From contig CAMAVO010000003.1 in NCBI GenBank assembly GCA_945861685.1, forward strand, positions 1 to 49,313: 49,313 nt of DNA, given 5' to 3'. The stretch is from Chitinophaga pinensis. Its GTDB lineage: Bacteria; Bacteroidota; Bacteroidia; SXHM01. Under the pieces are notes generated by a model. That model did not search any database. It was not told where the DNA came from and saw only the letters and a list, made by a program, of their open reading frames with translations. The position numbers and the translations under genes were made by a program. Each line of letters begins with the position of its first letter. Positions within the stretch are counted from its first letter, which is position 1. Positions 37,301 to 44,970 of this stretch are shown here, piece after piece.

Positions 37301-40300
37301 AAGAATATGGTAACACTCCGCCTGAAGGAATGATAGTAGTTGTGCCATCGCATGCTCCGTTGCAGGTTATGTTAGAAACAACAGGAAGACTGAGCGCTAA
37401 CAAAGAAGGTTCGGTCACAATCACTATATCGGTTGCAATGCAACTAGAAGCATCGGTAACCTGAACAGTATAAACTCCCGCACAAAGATTAGTAGCAGTA
37501 TCAGTGGTTTGTCCATCGCTCCACAGGTAAGTGAAAGGGGCAGTGCCAAGCGTTACAGTAACGGTAGTAGCACCATCACAACTTCCACTGCAGGTTGCAG
37601 GCGTTGATGAAACTGAAATGCTTGAGTTAGGAACGTTGTTTACAGGGAATGCCAGTGATTCAACACATCCGTTGGCATCTGTAATGTCAACCGTGTAAAC
37701 TCCGGCACAAAGTCCAGTTATTGAATTTGTTGTTTCACCACCACCCCACAAGTATATGTAAGGCGCTTGCCCGTCTGAAGGAGCAAGTGTTATGCTTCCA
37801 TTGCAAACTCCGCAATCAGCAGTAACAACAACTTCGTTTGCCTGAATTTGTAAAGGCTCAGCAATAGTAACTGTTTCTGTAAGCGTACAGTTGTTGGTAT
37901 CGGAAACCTGCACAAAATAAGTTCCTGCGCATAATCCTGAAACTGAAGTAGTAGTTGCTCCTCCCGGTACCCACAGGTAATCGTAAGGTGCAATTCCTCC
38001 TGTTACCCCTGTAACCGTAGCAGAACCATCACATGAACCAAAGCAACTTGCATCGGCTGTAGTAACTGTAACTGAAGTTGGGCCACCTGTATTGCTGATA
38101 GCAACTGCAAAGCTTCCTGTGCAACCGTTAGCATCCGTAACAAAAACAGGATAAACACCTGCGCACAGGTTAGTTGCTGTTGCAGTAGTAGCGCCTGTTC
38201 CCCATAAGTAGGTGTAAGGTGCAGTTCCACCGATAACTGATAAAGTAGCTGTTCCATCACACTGTCCGCAAGTAGCAGGAGTTGAAGTGTAAGTCATATC
38301 TACTATTCCCGGCTCAACGATAGTTACTGAGGTGGTAGCTGTACAACCATTAGCATCGGTAACAGTTACTGAGTATGTTCCCGGAATAAGATTGCTCAAA
38401 TCCTGAGTAGTTTGCCCGTTATCCCACAGGTAAGTGTAACCCGGAGTTCCGCCTGAAACAGTCAGGTCAACTGAGCCGTCTGTGTTTCCGTTGCACGAAA
38501 TATCGGTAACGTTGGTTGTTAGTGAAATAGCAGTTGGCTCAGAAACGTTAACGTTTGCTGTTTGAGTACAACCATTGCCATCTGTAACAGTAACTGTATA
38601 GAAGCCTGCGCAGATATTGCTTAATGAAGTTGTTGTTTCACCGCCCGGAGACCATAAGTAAGTATAACCAGGAGTTCCGCCCGAAACCGAAATACTTGCC
38701 GAAGCATCACAAACGCCATTGCAACTTGCAGGTGTTGTAGTTGGTGTAATTACAATTGGTGTAGGTTCAGCAAGGATGATTACAGCTACTTGCTGGCAAC
38801 CGTTTGCATCGGTAACAGTAATGGTGTAGGTGCCTGCACAAAGGTTGTTGATGGAGTTGGTGGTTTCACCACCAGGTGTCCATAGGTAAATGTATGGTGC
38901 TGACCCGCCTGAAATGCTTGTGTTTATGAAGCCATCACAACTTCCGTTGCAGGTTGGTTCGCTTGAAGTAACATCGATTACAATAGCCGAGTTACTTGGA
39001 ACAGCAACTGTTGCAATTGTTTCGCAACCGTTTGCATCCGTAATAGTGCAGGTCATAATACCCAAGCAAAGATTGATAGCAGTTTGTGTTGTTTGTCCGT
39101 CACTCCACAGATAGGTGTATGGAACAAAACCACCGCTTGGGGTAACTGTGGCAGTTCCGTTACACTGACCGTTACAAAGAACAGGAGTAGCACTTGAAGT
39201 ATAAGTAATAGGAGCAGGCTCGTTGATTGTAACCGAAGCAGTATCGTCACAACCGTTAAAGTCGGTTACCACAATTTGAAAGGTTCCGGCACAAAGATTA
39301 TTTACGGTGTTGGTTGCAGGTCCTGAAGGCAGCCAGAAATAAGTGAAAGGGCTTGTTCCTCCAACCTGTGTAGCTATTGCCGTTCCGTCACAAACGCCAT
39401 TGCAGCTTGCATTGGTTCCTGTTGCAGAAGCAACCAGGTCACCCGGTTCAATAATAGTTACCGTTGCTGAAGCTGTGCAACCGCTTGCATCCGTTACTGC
39501 AACGTTGTAAATATTAGGACACAAACCTGTTGCAGTTTGTGTTGTTTGTCCACCCGGTGTCCATAGGTAAGTATAGCCACCGCTTCCACCGCTTGCGCTA
39601 ACTGTTGCTGAACCATTACATAATCCGAAACAACTTACGTTACTGCTTGACGAAATATTTACTGAAAGTGCTGAAAGCGGTTGAGTGATTACAACATTAT
39701 TGATTGCTGTTGTACACCCGTTTGCGTCAGTAATAGCCACTGAATAAGTACCCGGAGCAAGACCTGTGCGGTCTTGTGTGGTTTGTCCGCTTGGTGTCCA
39801 TAAATAGGTGAAAGGACCAGTGCCACCGCTTACTGTTACATCAATAGCTCCGTTGTTTGCTCCGAAACAGTTGATATTAGTATGTGTTTCTGATGCAGAA
39901 AGTACAGCGGGTTGAGTAATAGTAACCGATAAATTTGAATTACATCCGTTGATGTCTGTAACTGTTACCGTATAGGTATTAGGTGCAAGAGCGGTGCGGT
40001 CTTCTGTAGTTTGTCCGCTTGGTGCCCATAGATAAGCATAAGGAGCAGTTCCACCTGAAACAGTGATATTAATAGCTCCGTTGTTAAGCCCGTTACAGGT
40101 TACGTTTGTATGTGTTTCGGTAATAGTAATTGAAGTTGGCTGAGCAATGGTATAAGAGTAAACGCCACCGCAACCATTGGCATCAGAGAACGTCAGGATA
40201 TAGGTTCCTAATGCAAGTCCGCTGATATCCTGTGTGGTTGCTCCGGTAGACCATGAATAGGTATAGATTGGAGTTCCACCGCTTACAGTAAGGTCAATAG

Positions 40301-43300
40301 AACCTGTTCCGCTTCCGTTACAAGGAATGTTGGTTACGTTAGCAGAAAGTGTAATGGTTGTTGGTTCGGTAACGGTATAAATTGCAAACGAAGTACAGCC
40401 TGTTGTTACATCGGTAACACTTACTGAATATGAGCCTGCAGGAATAGAAGATAAATCCTGAGTAGTTGCTCCGTTACTCCATGTATAGGTATAGTTTCCT
40501 GAACCACCTGAAACGGTGAGGTTAACAGCACCGTTGCTTCCGCCTGCACAATTAATATTGGTGATTGCAACAGAAAGTGTAAATGCTGAGGTTTCGCTTA
40601 CTGTGAAGAATGAGTTAGCTGTGCAACCGTTTGCATCGGTAACAGTTACTCCGTATATAGCACCCGGTAATCCGCTAATGTCTTGTGTTGTTGCTCCGTT
40701 TGTCCATAAGTAAGTATAAGGTGCAGTTCCACCGCTTACACTTAAATCAACGGCACCTGTGCTGGTGCTGCAACTTGAATTGGTTATGCTGGATGTAAGC
40801 GTAATTCCGCTTCCTGCAGTAACTGTGAAGCTTGTAAGACCCGAGCATCCAGTTGTAATATCTGTTACCGTTACAGTATAAGCTCCGGGAGCAAGTGCTG
40901 TGCGGTCTTGTGTAGTTTGTCCGCCTGGTGACCATAAATAAGAGTAGTTGCCTGAACCACCGGAAACGGTAACATCAATTGCACCGTTGGTTGCCGCACA
41001 ATTCGTAGCAGGAGTTACAACTCCTGAAACGTTAGGCGCTCCTGTTTCTGATACATTGATTGCTGTTGATTGAACGCAACCCAGGGTAATATCTGTAACG
41101 GTTACAGTATAAATTCCGGGAGCAAGACCTGTTAAATCCTGAGTGGTTAATGAGCCCGGAGTCCATGAATAGGTATAGTTTCCTGATCCACCTGTAATGG
41201 TTATATCTATTGATCCCGTGTTTGCATTGCATTGTGAGTTTACAACACTTACTATATTAATGGTAAGATTTGAAACCTCAGTGATGGTAACATTAAGGCT
41301 TGATGAGCAACCGTTGGCATCTGTAACGGTAACATTGTAAAATCCTGCTGAAAGCCCGCTGATGTCTTGTGTTGTTGCACCGTTGCTCCATCCATAAGTA
41401 TAAGGTGCAGTTCCACCTGAAACGCTTAGGTTAACAGAACCATTGGCTCCGCTTGCACAGCTTACATTTACATGTGTTTCGGTTAAAGCGATTGCAGCTG
41501 GTTGTGTAATTGTAAATCCGGCACCTGCTGTGCAACCGTTGGCATCTGTAATAGTTACCGAGTTGGTGCCTACACCTAGTCCGCTGATGTCTTGTGTGGT
41601 TTGTCCACCGGGTGACCATAAATAGGTATAAGGAGGAGTTGCCCCACCAAGTGTAAGGTCTATACTTCCGTTGCTGCCGCCATTGCAGGTTACATGAATA
41701 ATATCTACAAATCCATTATATCCAGCAGGCTGTGTAATGGTAAATGATAAAAATGAAGAACAAAGACTTACTGCATCTGTAACTGAAACGGTATAAGTTC
41801 CGGGTGAAAGACTGCTGATATCCTGTGTTGTTGCTCCGTTTGACCACGAATAGGTATATGAGCCTGAACCGCCTGAAACGGTAAGGTTAACACTTCCGTT
41901 GCCGGCACCTGCGCAGGTTATATCCGTTTCAACCGAGGTAACTGTTATGCCATTTGAACCGCTTACAGGGAATACGCTGTTAGCTGTGCAACCATTAGCA
42001 TCTGTAACGGTAACTGAATATATTCCGGCACCAATGCTGCTGATGTCTTGTGTTGTTACCCCGTTGCTCCACAGATAAGTTAAAGGAGCAGTTCCACCCG
42101 TAACAGTTAAATCAACTGCACCGCTGTTGCTGCTGCAATTAGAGTTGGTAACAGAACCAGAAAGCGTCATTGCATTATTATAGGATACAGCAAATGTTGC
42201 TATCGCAATACAACCTGAAGTGTTATCAGTAACGGTAACGGTATAGCTGCCTACTGCAAGATTGATGCGATCTTGTGTAATTTGTCCGCTTGGCGCCCAT
42301 AAATAAGAATAACTTCCTGAACCGCCTGTAACGGTAATATCTATTGCACCATTAGTAGCGTTGCAATTTGTTGCATTAGTTACTGTACCTGTAATATTAG
42401 GATTGCCTGAGTTCTGAACATTATTTGCCAATGTTTGCGTGCAACCCAATGTTACATCGGTAACAGTAACGGTATAAACTGCGGCATTAAGACCGCTGAT
42501 GTCTTCTGTGGTTGCACCTCCAGGTGACCATAAATACGTGTAGTTTCCCGAACCGCCCGCAACAGTTAAATTAACTGCTCCGTCACTTGCGCCACATGTT
42601 GCATCAGTAATAAGTGATGAAACGCTGAGGTTCGATAATTGTGTAATGGTTGCGCTTCGTGTAGAGGTACAACCGTTGGCATCGGTAATGTTTACTGAAT
42701 AAAAGCCGGGTGCCAAGCCTGATAAATCCTGAGTGGTTTGTGCAGTGTTCCAAAGGTAGGTGTACGGTGATGTTCCGCCTGAAACAGTTATATCAATAGA
42801 GCCGGTGTTTGAGCCGGCACAGTTTACATTCACATGTGTTTCGGAACTGATAAGAATTGTTGGTTGCGAAACCACGATTGCCGGTGGACTAAGTGTGCAA
42901 GTGTTTGCATCGGTAATAACTACTGAGTAACTTCCAGCTGCAAGTCCGCTTATATCTTGTGTTGTTGCTCCGTTAGACCATAAATAGGTGTAAGGTGCTG
43001 TTCCTCCACTTACTGTTAAATCAATGGCTCCGTTCAATTGCCCGAAACACAAAACGTTGGTAACAACTGAACTTTGGCTCATTCCGGCAGGTTCTGTAAC
43101 AGTAACGGTTCCGTTGGTTGTGCAACCAAGTGCATCGGTAACTACTACGTTGTGAACACCTGCTGACAAGCCTGTTGCTGTTTGTGTTGTTTGATTGCTT
43201 GGTGACCAGAGGTAGGTATATCCAGGAGTTCCACCTGAAGGTGTTGCTGTTGCAGTTCCGTTTGCCCCACCGTTGCACGAAACAGGTGTGAACGACATTG

Positions 43301-43691
43301 TAGTAGTTACGCCTGCTGCCGGTTGTGTTATGGTTATGGTAGTTGAAATTTGTGTAGTTCCGCAACCACTATTGTCTGATTCAAATACCACAATGTAATT
43401 ACCTGCCGGTAAGCCGGTAAAGGTGTGTGTTAATATATTGTCAGTGAATGTCAGGAAGATAGAAGGTACCTGCACCACGCCAAAGTCATAAGGTGCAACG
43501 CCTCCGTTACCTACAATGGTTATGCTTCCGTCACTCCCGCCAAAGCAGGTTACGGGGGTCATTGTTACAGATGTAAAGCTCAACGGACATTGGGCCTGTG
43601 CTGTGTTACTTGAGAAGGTGGTAAGGAATACCGCAAGCACCAGGGCTGCACTTTTCAAAATAGTATTCATAGGGCGTATAATTTTTTCCAT
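34377..43691 (-). CDS. Giant SprB-repeat surface adhesin with T9SS type B sorting domain
   Basis: A 3,104-residue secreted protein. A signal peptide (residues 1-34, ending AQAQ) is followed by about 37 SprB-type repeats of 73-80 residues, consensus SGGTAPYTYLWSNGATT then AGTYTVTVTDANGCT. Two PKD-like domains follow (about 2780-2990) and then a gliding-motility type B C-terminal domain (FPDGITPNDDGINDTW, MVYNRWGQELFYS, LPVGTYYYVIDL). Repeats 3-17, 23 and 37 usually have two cysteines; repeats 18-22 and 24-36 have four or more (C-x(1,2)-C and LCAGTY added). Repeats 4-9 and 10-15 are a duplicated block. SprB of F. johnsoniae is a mobile adhesin; this is a homologue in architecture and is probably moved or displayed on the cell surface. 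PorP/SprF follows. Confidence 0.93.
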   Translation of the reverse strand: MEKIIRPMNTILKSAALVLAVFLTTFSSNTAQAQCPLSFTSVTMTPVTCFGGSDGSITIVGNGGVAPYDFGVVQVPSIFLTFTDNILTHTFTGLPAGNYIVVFESDNSGCGTTQISTTITITQPAAGVTTTMSFTPVSCNGGANGTATATPSGGTPGYTYLWSPSNQTTQTATGLSAGVHNVVVTDALGCTTNGTVTVTEPAGMSQSSVVTNVLCFGQLNGAIDLTVSGGTAPYTYLWSNGATTQDISGLAAGSYSVVITDANTCTLSPPAIVVSQPTILISSETHVNVNCAGSNTGSIDITVSGGTSPYTYLWNTAQTTQDLSGLAPGFYSVNITDANGCTSTRSATITQLSNLSVSSLITDATCGASDGAVNLTVAGGSGNYTYLWSPGGATTEDISGLNAAVYTVTVTDVTLGCTQTLANNVQNSGNPNITGTVTNATNCNATNGAIDITVTGGSGSYSYLWAPSGQITQDRINLAVGSYTVTVTDNTSGCIAIATFAVSYNNAMTLSGSVTNSNCSSNSGAVDLTVTGGTAPLTYLWSNGVTTQDISSIGAGIYSVTVTDANGCTANSVFPVSGSNGITVTSVETDITCAGAGNGSVNLTVSGGSGSYTYSWSNGATTQDISSLSPGTYTVSVTDAVSLCSSFLSFTITQPAGYNGFVDIIHVTCNGGSNGSIDLTLGGATPPYTYLWSPGGQTTQDISGLGVGTNSVTITDANGCTAGAGFTITQPAAIALTETHVNVSCASGANGSVNLSVSGGTAPYTYGWSNGATTQDISGLSAGFYNVTVTDANGCSSSLNVTITEVSNLTINIVSVVNSQCNANTGSIDITITGGSGNYTYSWTPGSLTTQDLTGLAPGIYTVTVTDITLGCVQSTAINVSETGAPNVSGVVTPATNCAATNGAIDVTVSGGSGNYSYLWSPGGQTTQDRTALAPGAYTVTVTDITTGCSGLTSFTVTAGSGITLTSSITNSSCSTSTGAVDLSVSGGTAPYTYLWTNGATTQDISGLPGAIYGVTVTDANGCTANSFFTVSETSAFTLSVAITNINCAGGSNGAVNLTVSGGSGNYTYTWSNGATTQDLSSIPAGSYSVSVTDVTTGCTSFAIYTVTEPTTITLSANVTNIPCNGSGTGSIDLTVSGGTPIYTYSWSTGATTQDISGLALGTYILTFSDANGCGGVYSYTIAQPTSITITETHTNVTCNGLNNGAINITVSGGTAPYAYLWAPSGQTTEDRTALAPNTYTVTVTDINGCNSNLSVTITQPAVLSASETHTNINCFGANNGAIDVTVSGGTGPFTYLWTPSGQTTQDRTGLAPGTYSVAITDANGCTTAINNVVITQPLSALSVNISSSSNVSCFGLCNGSATVSASGGSGGYTYLWTPGGQTTQTATGLCPNIYNVAVTDASGCTASATVTIIEPGDLVASATGTNASCNGVCDGTAIATQVGGTSPFTYFWLPSGPATNTVNNLCAGTFQIVVTDFNGCDDTASVTINEPAPITYTSSATPVLCNGQCNGTATVTPSGGFVPYTYLWSDGQTTQTAINLCLGIMTCTITDANGCETIATVAVPSNSAIVIDVTSSEPTCNGSCDGFINTSISGGSAPYIYLWTPGGETTNSINNLCAGTYTITVTDANGCQQVAVIILAEPTPIVITPTTTPASCNGVCDASASISVSGGTPGYTYLWSPGGETTTSLSNICAGFYTVTVTDGNGCTQTANVNVSEPTAISLTTNVTDISCNGNTDGSVDLTVSGGTPGYTYLWDNGQTTQDLSNLIPGTYSVTVTDANGCTATTSVTIVEPGIVDMTYTSTPATCGQCDGTATLSVIGGTAPYTYLWGTGATTATATNLCAGVYPVFVTDANGCTGSFAVAISNTGGPTSVTVTTADASCFGSCDGSATVTGVTGGIAPYDYLWVPGGATTTSVSGLCAGTYFVQVSDTNNCTLTETVTIAEPLQIQANEVVVTADCGVCNGSITLAPSDGQAPYIYLWGGGETTNSITGLCAGVYTVDITDANGCVESLAFPVNNVPNSSISVSSTPATCSGSCDGATTVTVTLGTAPFTYLWSDGQTTDTATNLCAGVYTVQVTDASSCIATDIVIVTEPSLLALSLPVVSNITCNGACDGTTTIIPSGGVLPYSYLWNDGQTTATAVTLCPGTYSVVVTDANGCTSTWTDIPVTEPTPIVLSTSWTDALCFSVCDGTATVTATGGTGAYTYLWTPGNQTDATADSLCAGTYIVQVTDANGCVQGTSVLIGEPTEITLTTDMLPASCNGVCDASAWVVATGGTPSLVTGYTYSWNPTSQTGDTATALCAGIYTVTVTDSLGCVQSAVINVTEPAPVTMTFAVNNVTCFGFCNADVTATPAGGTAPYTYQWLNTTGLETIDFVDSLCPGEYYLLVTDANGCTGQDTVIVTEPTLLVFDATVINNVSCGGLCDGSATATANGGTPAYSYLWSPSGQTTETAINLCAGTYTVTVTDANGCDTTQTIVITEPPILTLYPTTTNASCGGVCDGTATANVGGGTLPYQYAWSDGQTDSTAVALCAGNYSVLVTDGNGCTISVNVIILEPPILTSSITDFSEILCAGNCDAYAIVSVLGGVPPYSYLWNNGQTDSTAINLCIGTYSVVITDAIGCNTTSTVIISDQNALATAIPLFNNVSCFGQCDGTATAIATGGVEPYSFVWANGQNSAMATNLCPGTYTVTVTDAANCVSISTITITEPALLTAAATGVDASCGGNCDGTATVTPAGGTPVYSYIWVPGGQTTATATGLCAGTYTVTVTDANGCDTTATVTISEPPIIVVSASVTAPTCTNTDNGAIDLSVSGGVPGYTYDWDNGATTEDLTNLLPGVYTVTVTDNTGCSKTLIVTVVEQIVIDANAGPDITICIGDQVQLQATGGSGYLWTPASGLNYNNIDNPVATITTTTTYIVQVTNFSCVDYDTVTVTVNPLPVIDAGAGAEILSGTTVQLEAAGAGTNGTYSWSPSDGLDNANIYNPIASPTITTIYFVTGTDENGCSAVDSLTIEVSPGIVFPDGITPNDDGINDTWIIDFINNFPEAVVMVYNRWGQELFYSKGYGTAWDGRYKGKDLPVGTYYYVIDLHNGTTEPYTGPITIAR

Positions 43692-43797
43692 TTGTTTCGG
43701 GTTGGAACTATTGTAAAATCAGGATAAAAATACATCTTTCCTGATAGAATGAAAATTATAGATTGTATTTATTTTTGAACGAGGGTTTAACGCAACA

Positions 43798-43805
43798 AAT
43801 ATAAA
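43798..43805 (-). promoter_or_regulatory. Promoter -7 element for the SprB-like/porP unit
   Basis: TATATTTG on the minus strand matches TAnnTTTG about 107 bp upstream of the adhesin start, implying an unusually long leader for this window. The gap 43692-43949 shows no other clear element. Confidence 0.55.
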
Positions 43806-43949
43806 ATAGTTGTCGTTTGTCGAAAATTCTTTTTCCCTTGCAGGCAAAGGATTTTAGAAACATTTTGAAGAAAATTGTGTCCACCTGAGAATACAGGTTA
43901 CTAACAATTTTGGGTGTTAAAATAATATGAAAAAGTGAAAAAAACGTTT

Positions 43950-44615
43950 TCAGTAAATAATAAATAGCCCTTTTTCTTCGGGTTCGTTATAAAAAACCGA
44001 TTGTGCCGCACTGTTTACGGTTTTGCAAAATTCATAAAGGTTGTTCATTTTTTCAACGCGCTGGCTGGAGTAGCGTATGCGCAGGTGTTTAAAATACTCC
44101 TGTTGGGTTTCTTTTTCCAGAATGGTTTGGGTTTTTGTGCCCAGGTTGGTTAGCAAAATGGCGGGCATTCCCACTGCAGCAAGTTCGGCACTATAATCTT
44201 CAGCAATTTTTTTCATTACCAGTAGCCACATGTATTGGTTAAGCTGGGTGGCACGTGCTTTTTTGCGTTCGGTAAATCCAAATTCTTCGGCTTTTCGTTT
44301 TTTAGCCGGAAATGCTTTTTTTACATAATGTTCCAATTCGCTGGCTATTGTAAATCCTGCTTTTTTCGCTTGCTCAAGTTCTTCTGAATGGTGTTGCAGT
44401 TGATCCATTACCGTTTCATCGGTTTCGGTGGCTTCACATTCGTTGATAGATGATAGCCAATTGCCGGCATAGGCGGCATTAAGGTCGGGGTCAAAGGCGC
44501 TGAACCGGGCAAGGTAATTTAAAAAGTGCGTGTGCAGCGTTTCGCTTTTTTGAATAAGCAGAGTATCTTCCATTGAAAAATCGCGTTCGCGTTCTTTTGG
44601 TTGTGTTGTTGCCAT
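43950..44615 (-). CDS. Unrecognised helical cytosolic protein
   Basis: A 221-residue protein without signal peptide or membrane segment, and I do not recognise the family. It is charged and probably almost all helical: a middle region with ELEQAKKAGFTIASELEHYV, a basic stretch KKAFPAKKRKAEEFGFTERK, and a C-terminal helix RVEKMNNLYEFCKTVNS, then a short hydrophobic end GLFIIY. The KKRK-type basic patch could bind nucleic acid, but no known fold is visible. Its promoter element (44643-44650) lies inside the first repeat of the 21-bp array at 44636-44917, whose left arm occupies its upstream region. It stands alone, downstream of the array and upstream of the adhesin gene. Confidence 0.7.
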   Translation of the reverse strand: MATTQPKERERDFSMEDTLLIQKSETLHTHFLNYLARFSAFDPDLNAAYAGNWLSSINECEATETDETVMDQLQHHSEELEQAKKAGFTIASELEHYVKKAFPAKKRKAEEFGFTERKKARATQLNQYMWLLVMKKIAEDYSAELAAVGMPAILLTNLGTKTQTILEKETQQEYFKHLRIRYSSQRVEKMNNLYEFCKTVNSAAQSVFYNEPEEKGLFIIY

Positions 44616-44635
44616 GGTTTAGGTTTATTTTTAGG

Positions 44636-44917
44636 TTGTCCGCAAATATAATGCAATTGTCCGAAGATATTACTTAGTTGTCCGCTAAAATTATATAGTT
44701 GTCCGTAAAATTTACTTAGTTGTCTATTAAAATTACTTGATTGACCGCAAAAATGATAGTTATTATTTTTGCGGTCAGCTACGTTATCTTTGCGGACAAC
44801 ACAGAAATAATTGCGGACAACACAGAAGTAATTGCGGACAACACAGAAGTGATTGCTCCCACCCAAGTAAATAGAGCGGACAACACAGAAAATAGTGCGG
44901 ACAACGCAGAAAAATGC
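44636..44917. repeat. Two inverted arms of 21-bp repeats around a central hairpin
   Basis: Left arm: six units starting TTGTCCG at 44636, 44657, 44678, 44699, 44720 and 44741, each 21 bp. Right arm: seven units starting GCGGACAAC or variants at 44771, 44792, 44813, 44834, 44855, 44876 and 44897, each 21 bp. The left units are the reverse complement of the right-arm core CGGACAAC. Between them, TGACCGCAAAAAT (44742-44754) and 44765-44777 form a perfect 13-bp inverted repeat. Unit 44855 is the most diverged. The array takes up most of the gene-free stretch 44616-44970; nothing else is seen except the promoter element. Confidence 0.92.
44643..44650 (-). promoter_or_regulatory. Promoter -7 element within the first array unit
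   Basis: TATATTTG on the minus strand matches TAnnTTTG, 27 bp upstream of the ATG at 44615, and is followed directly by CGGACAA, the array core. A similar TATCTTTGCGGACAA occurs on the plus strand at 44785-44799, at the start of the right arm. Confidence 0.6.
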
Positions 44918-44970
44918 TGTTTTTTGATGAAATTGGGGCTAAACAGGAGTGTTTAGAGTTTAAGGAAGGC

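Noticed and set aside
34425..43716. Plus-strand ORFs of 60-115 codons inside the adhesin gene
   Set aside because: They are shadows of the SprB repeats and have no promoter, start context or recognisable product.
44519..44956. ORFs of 71 and 115 codons across the third array
   Set aside because: Their heptad content (such as ADNTEVI) is just the 21-bp repeat translated; one overlaps the start of the downstream gene, and the other begins upstream of the only promoter-like element.
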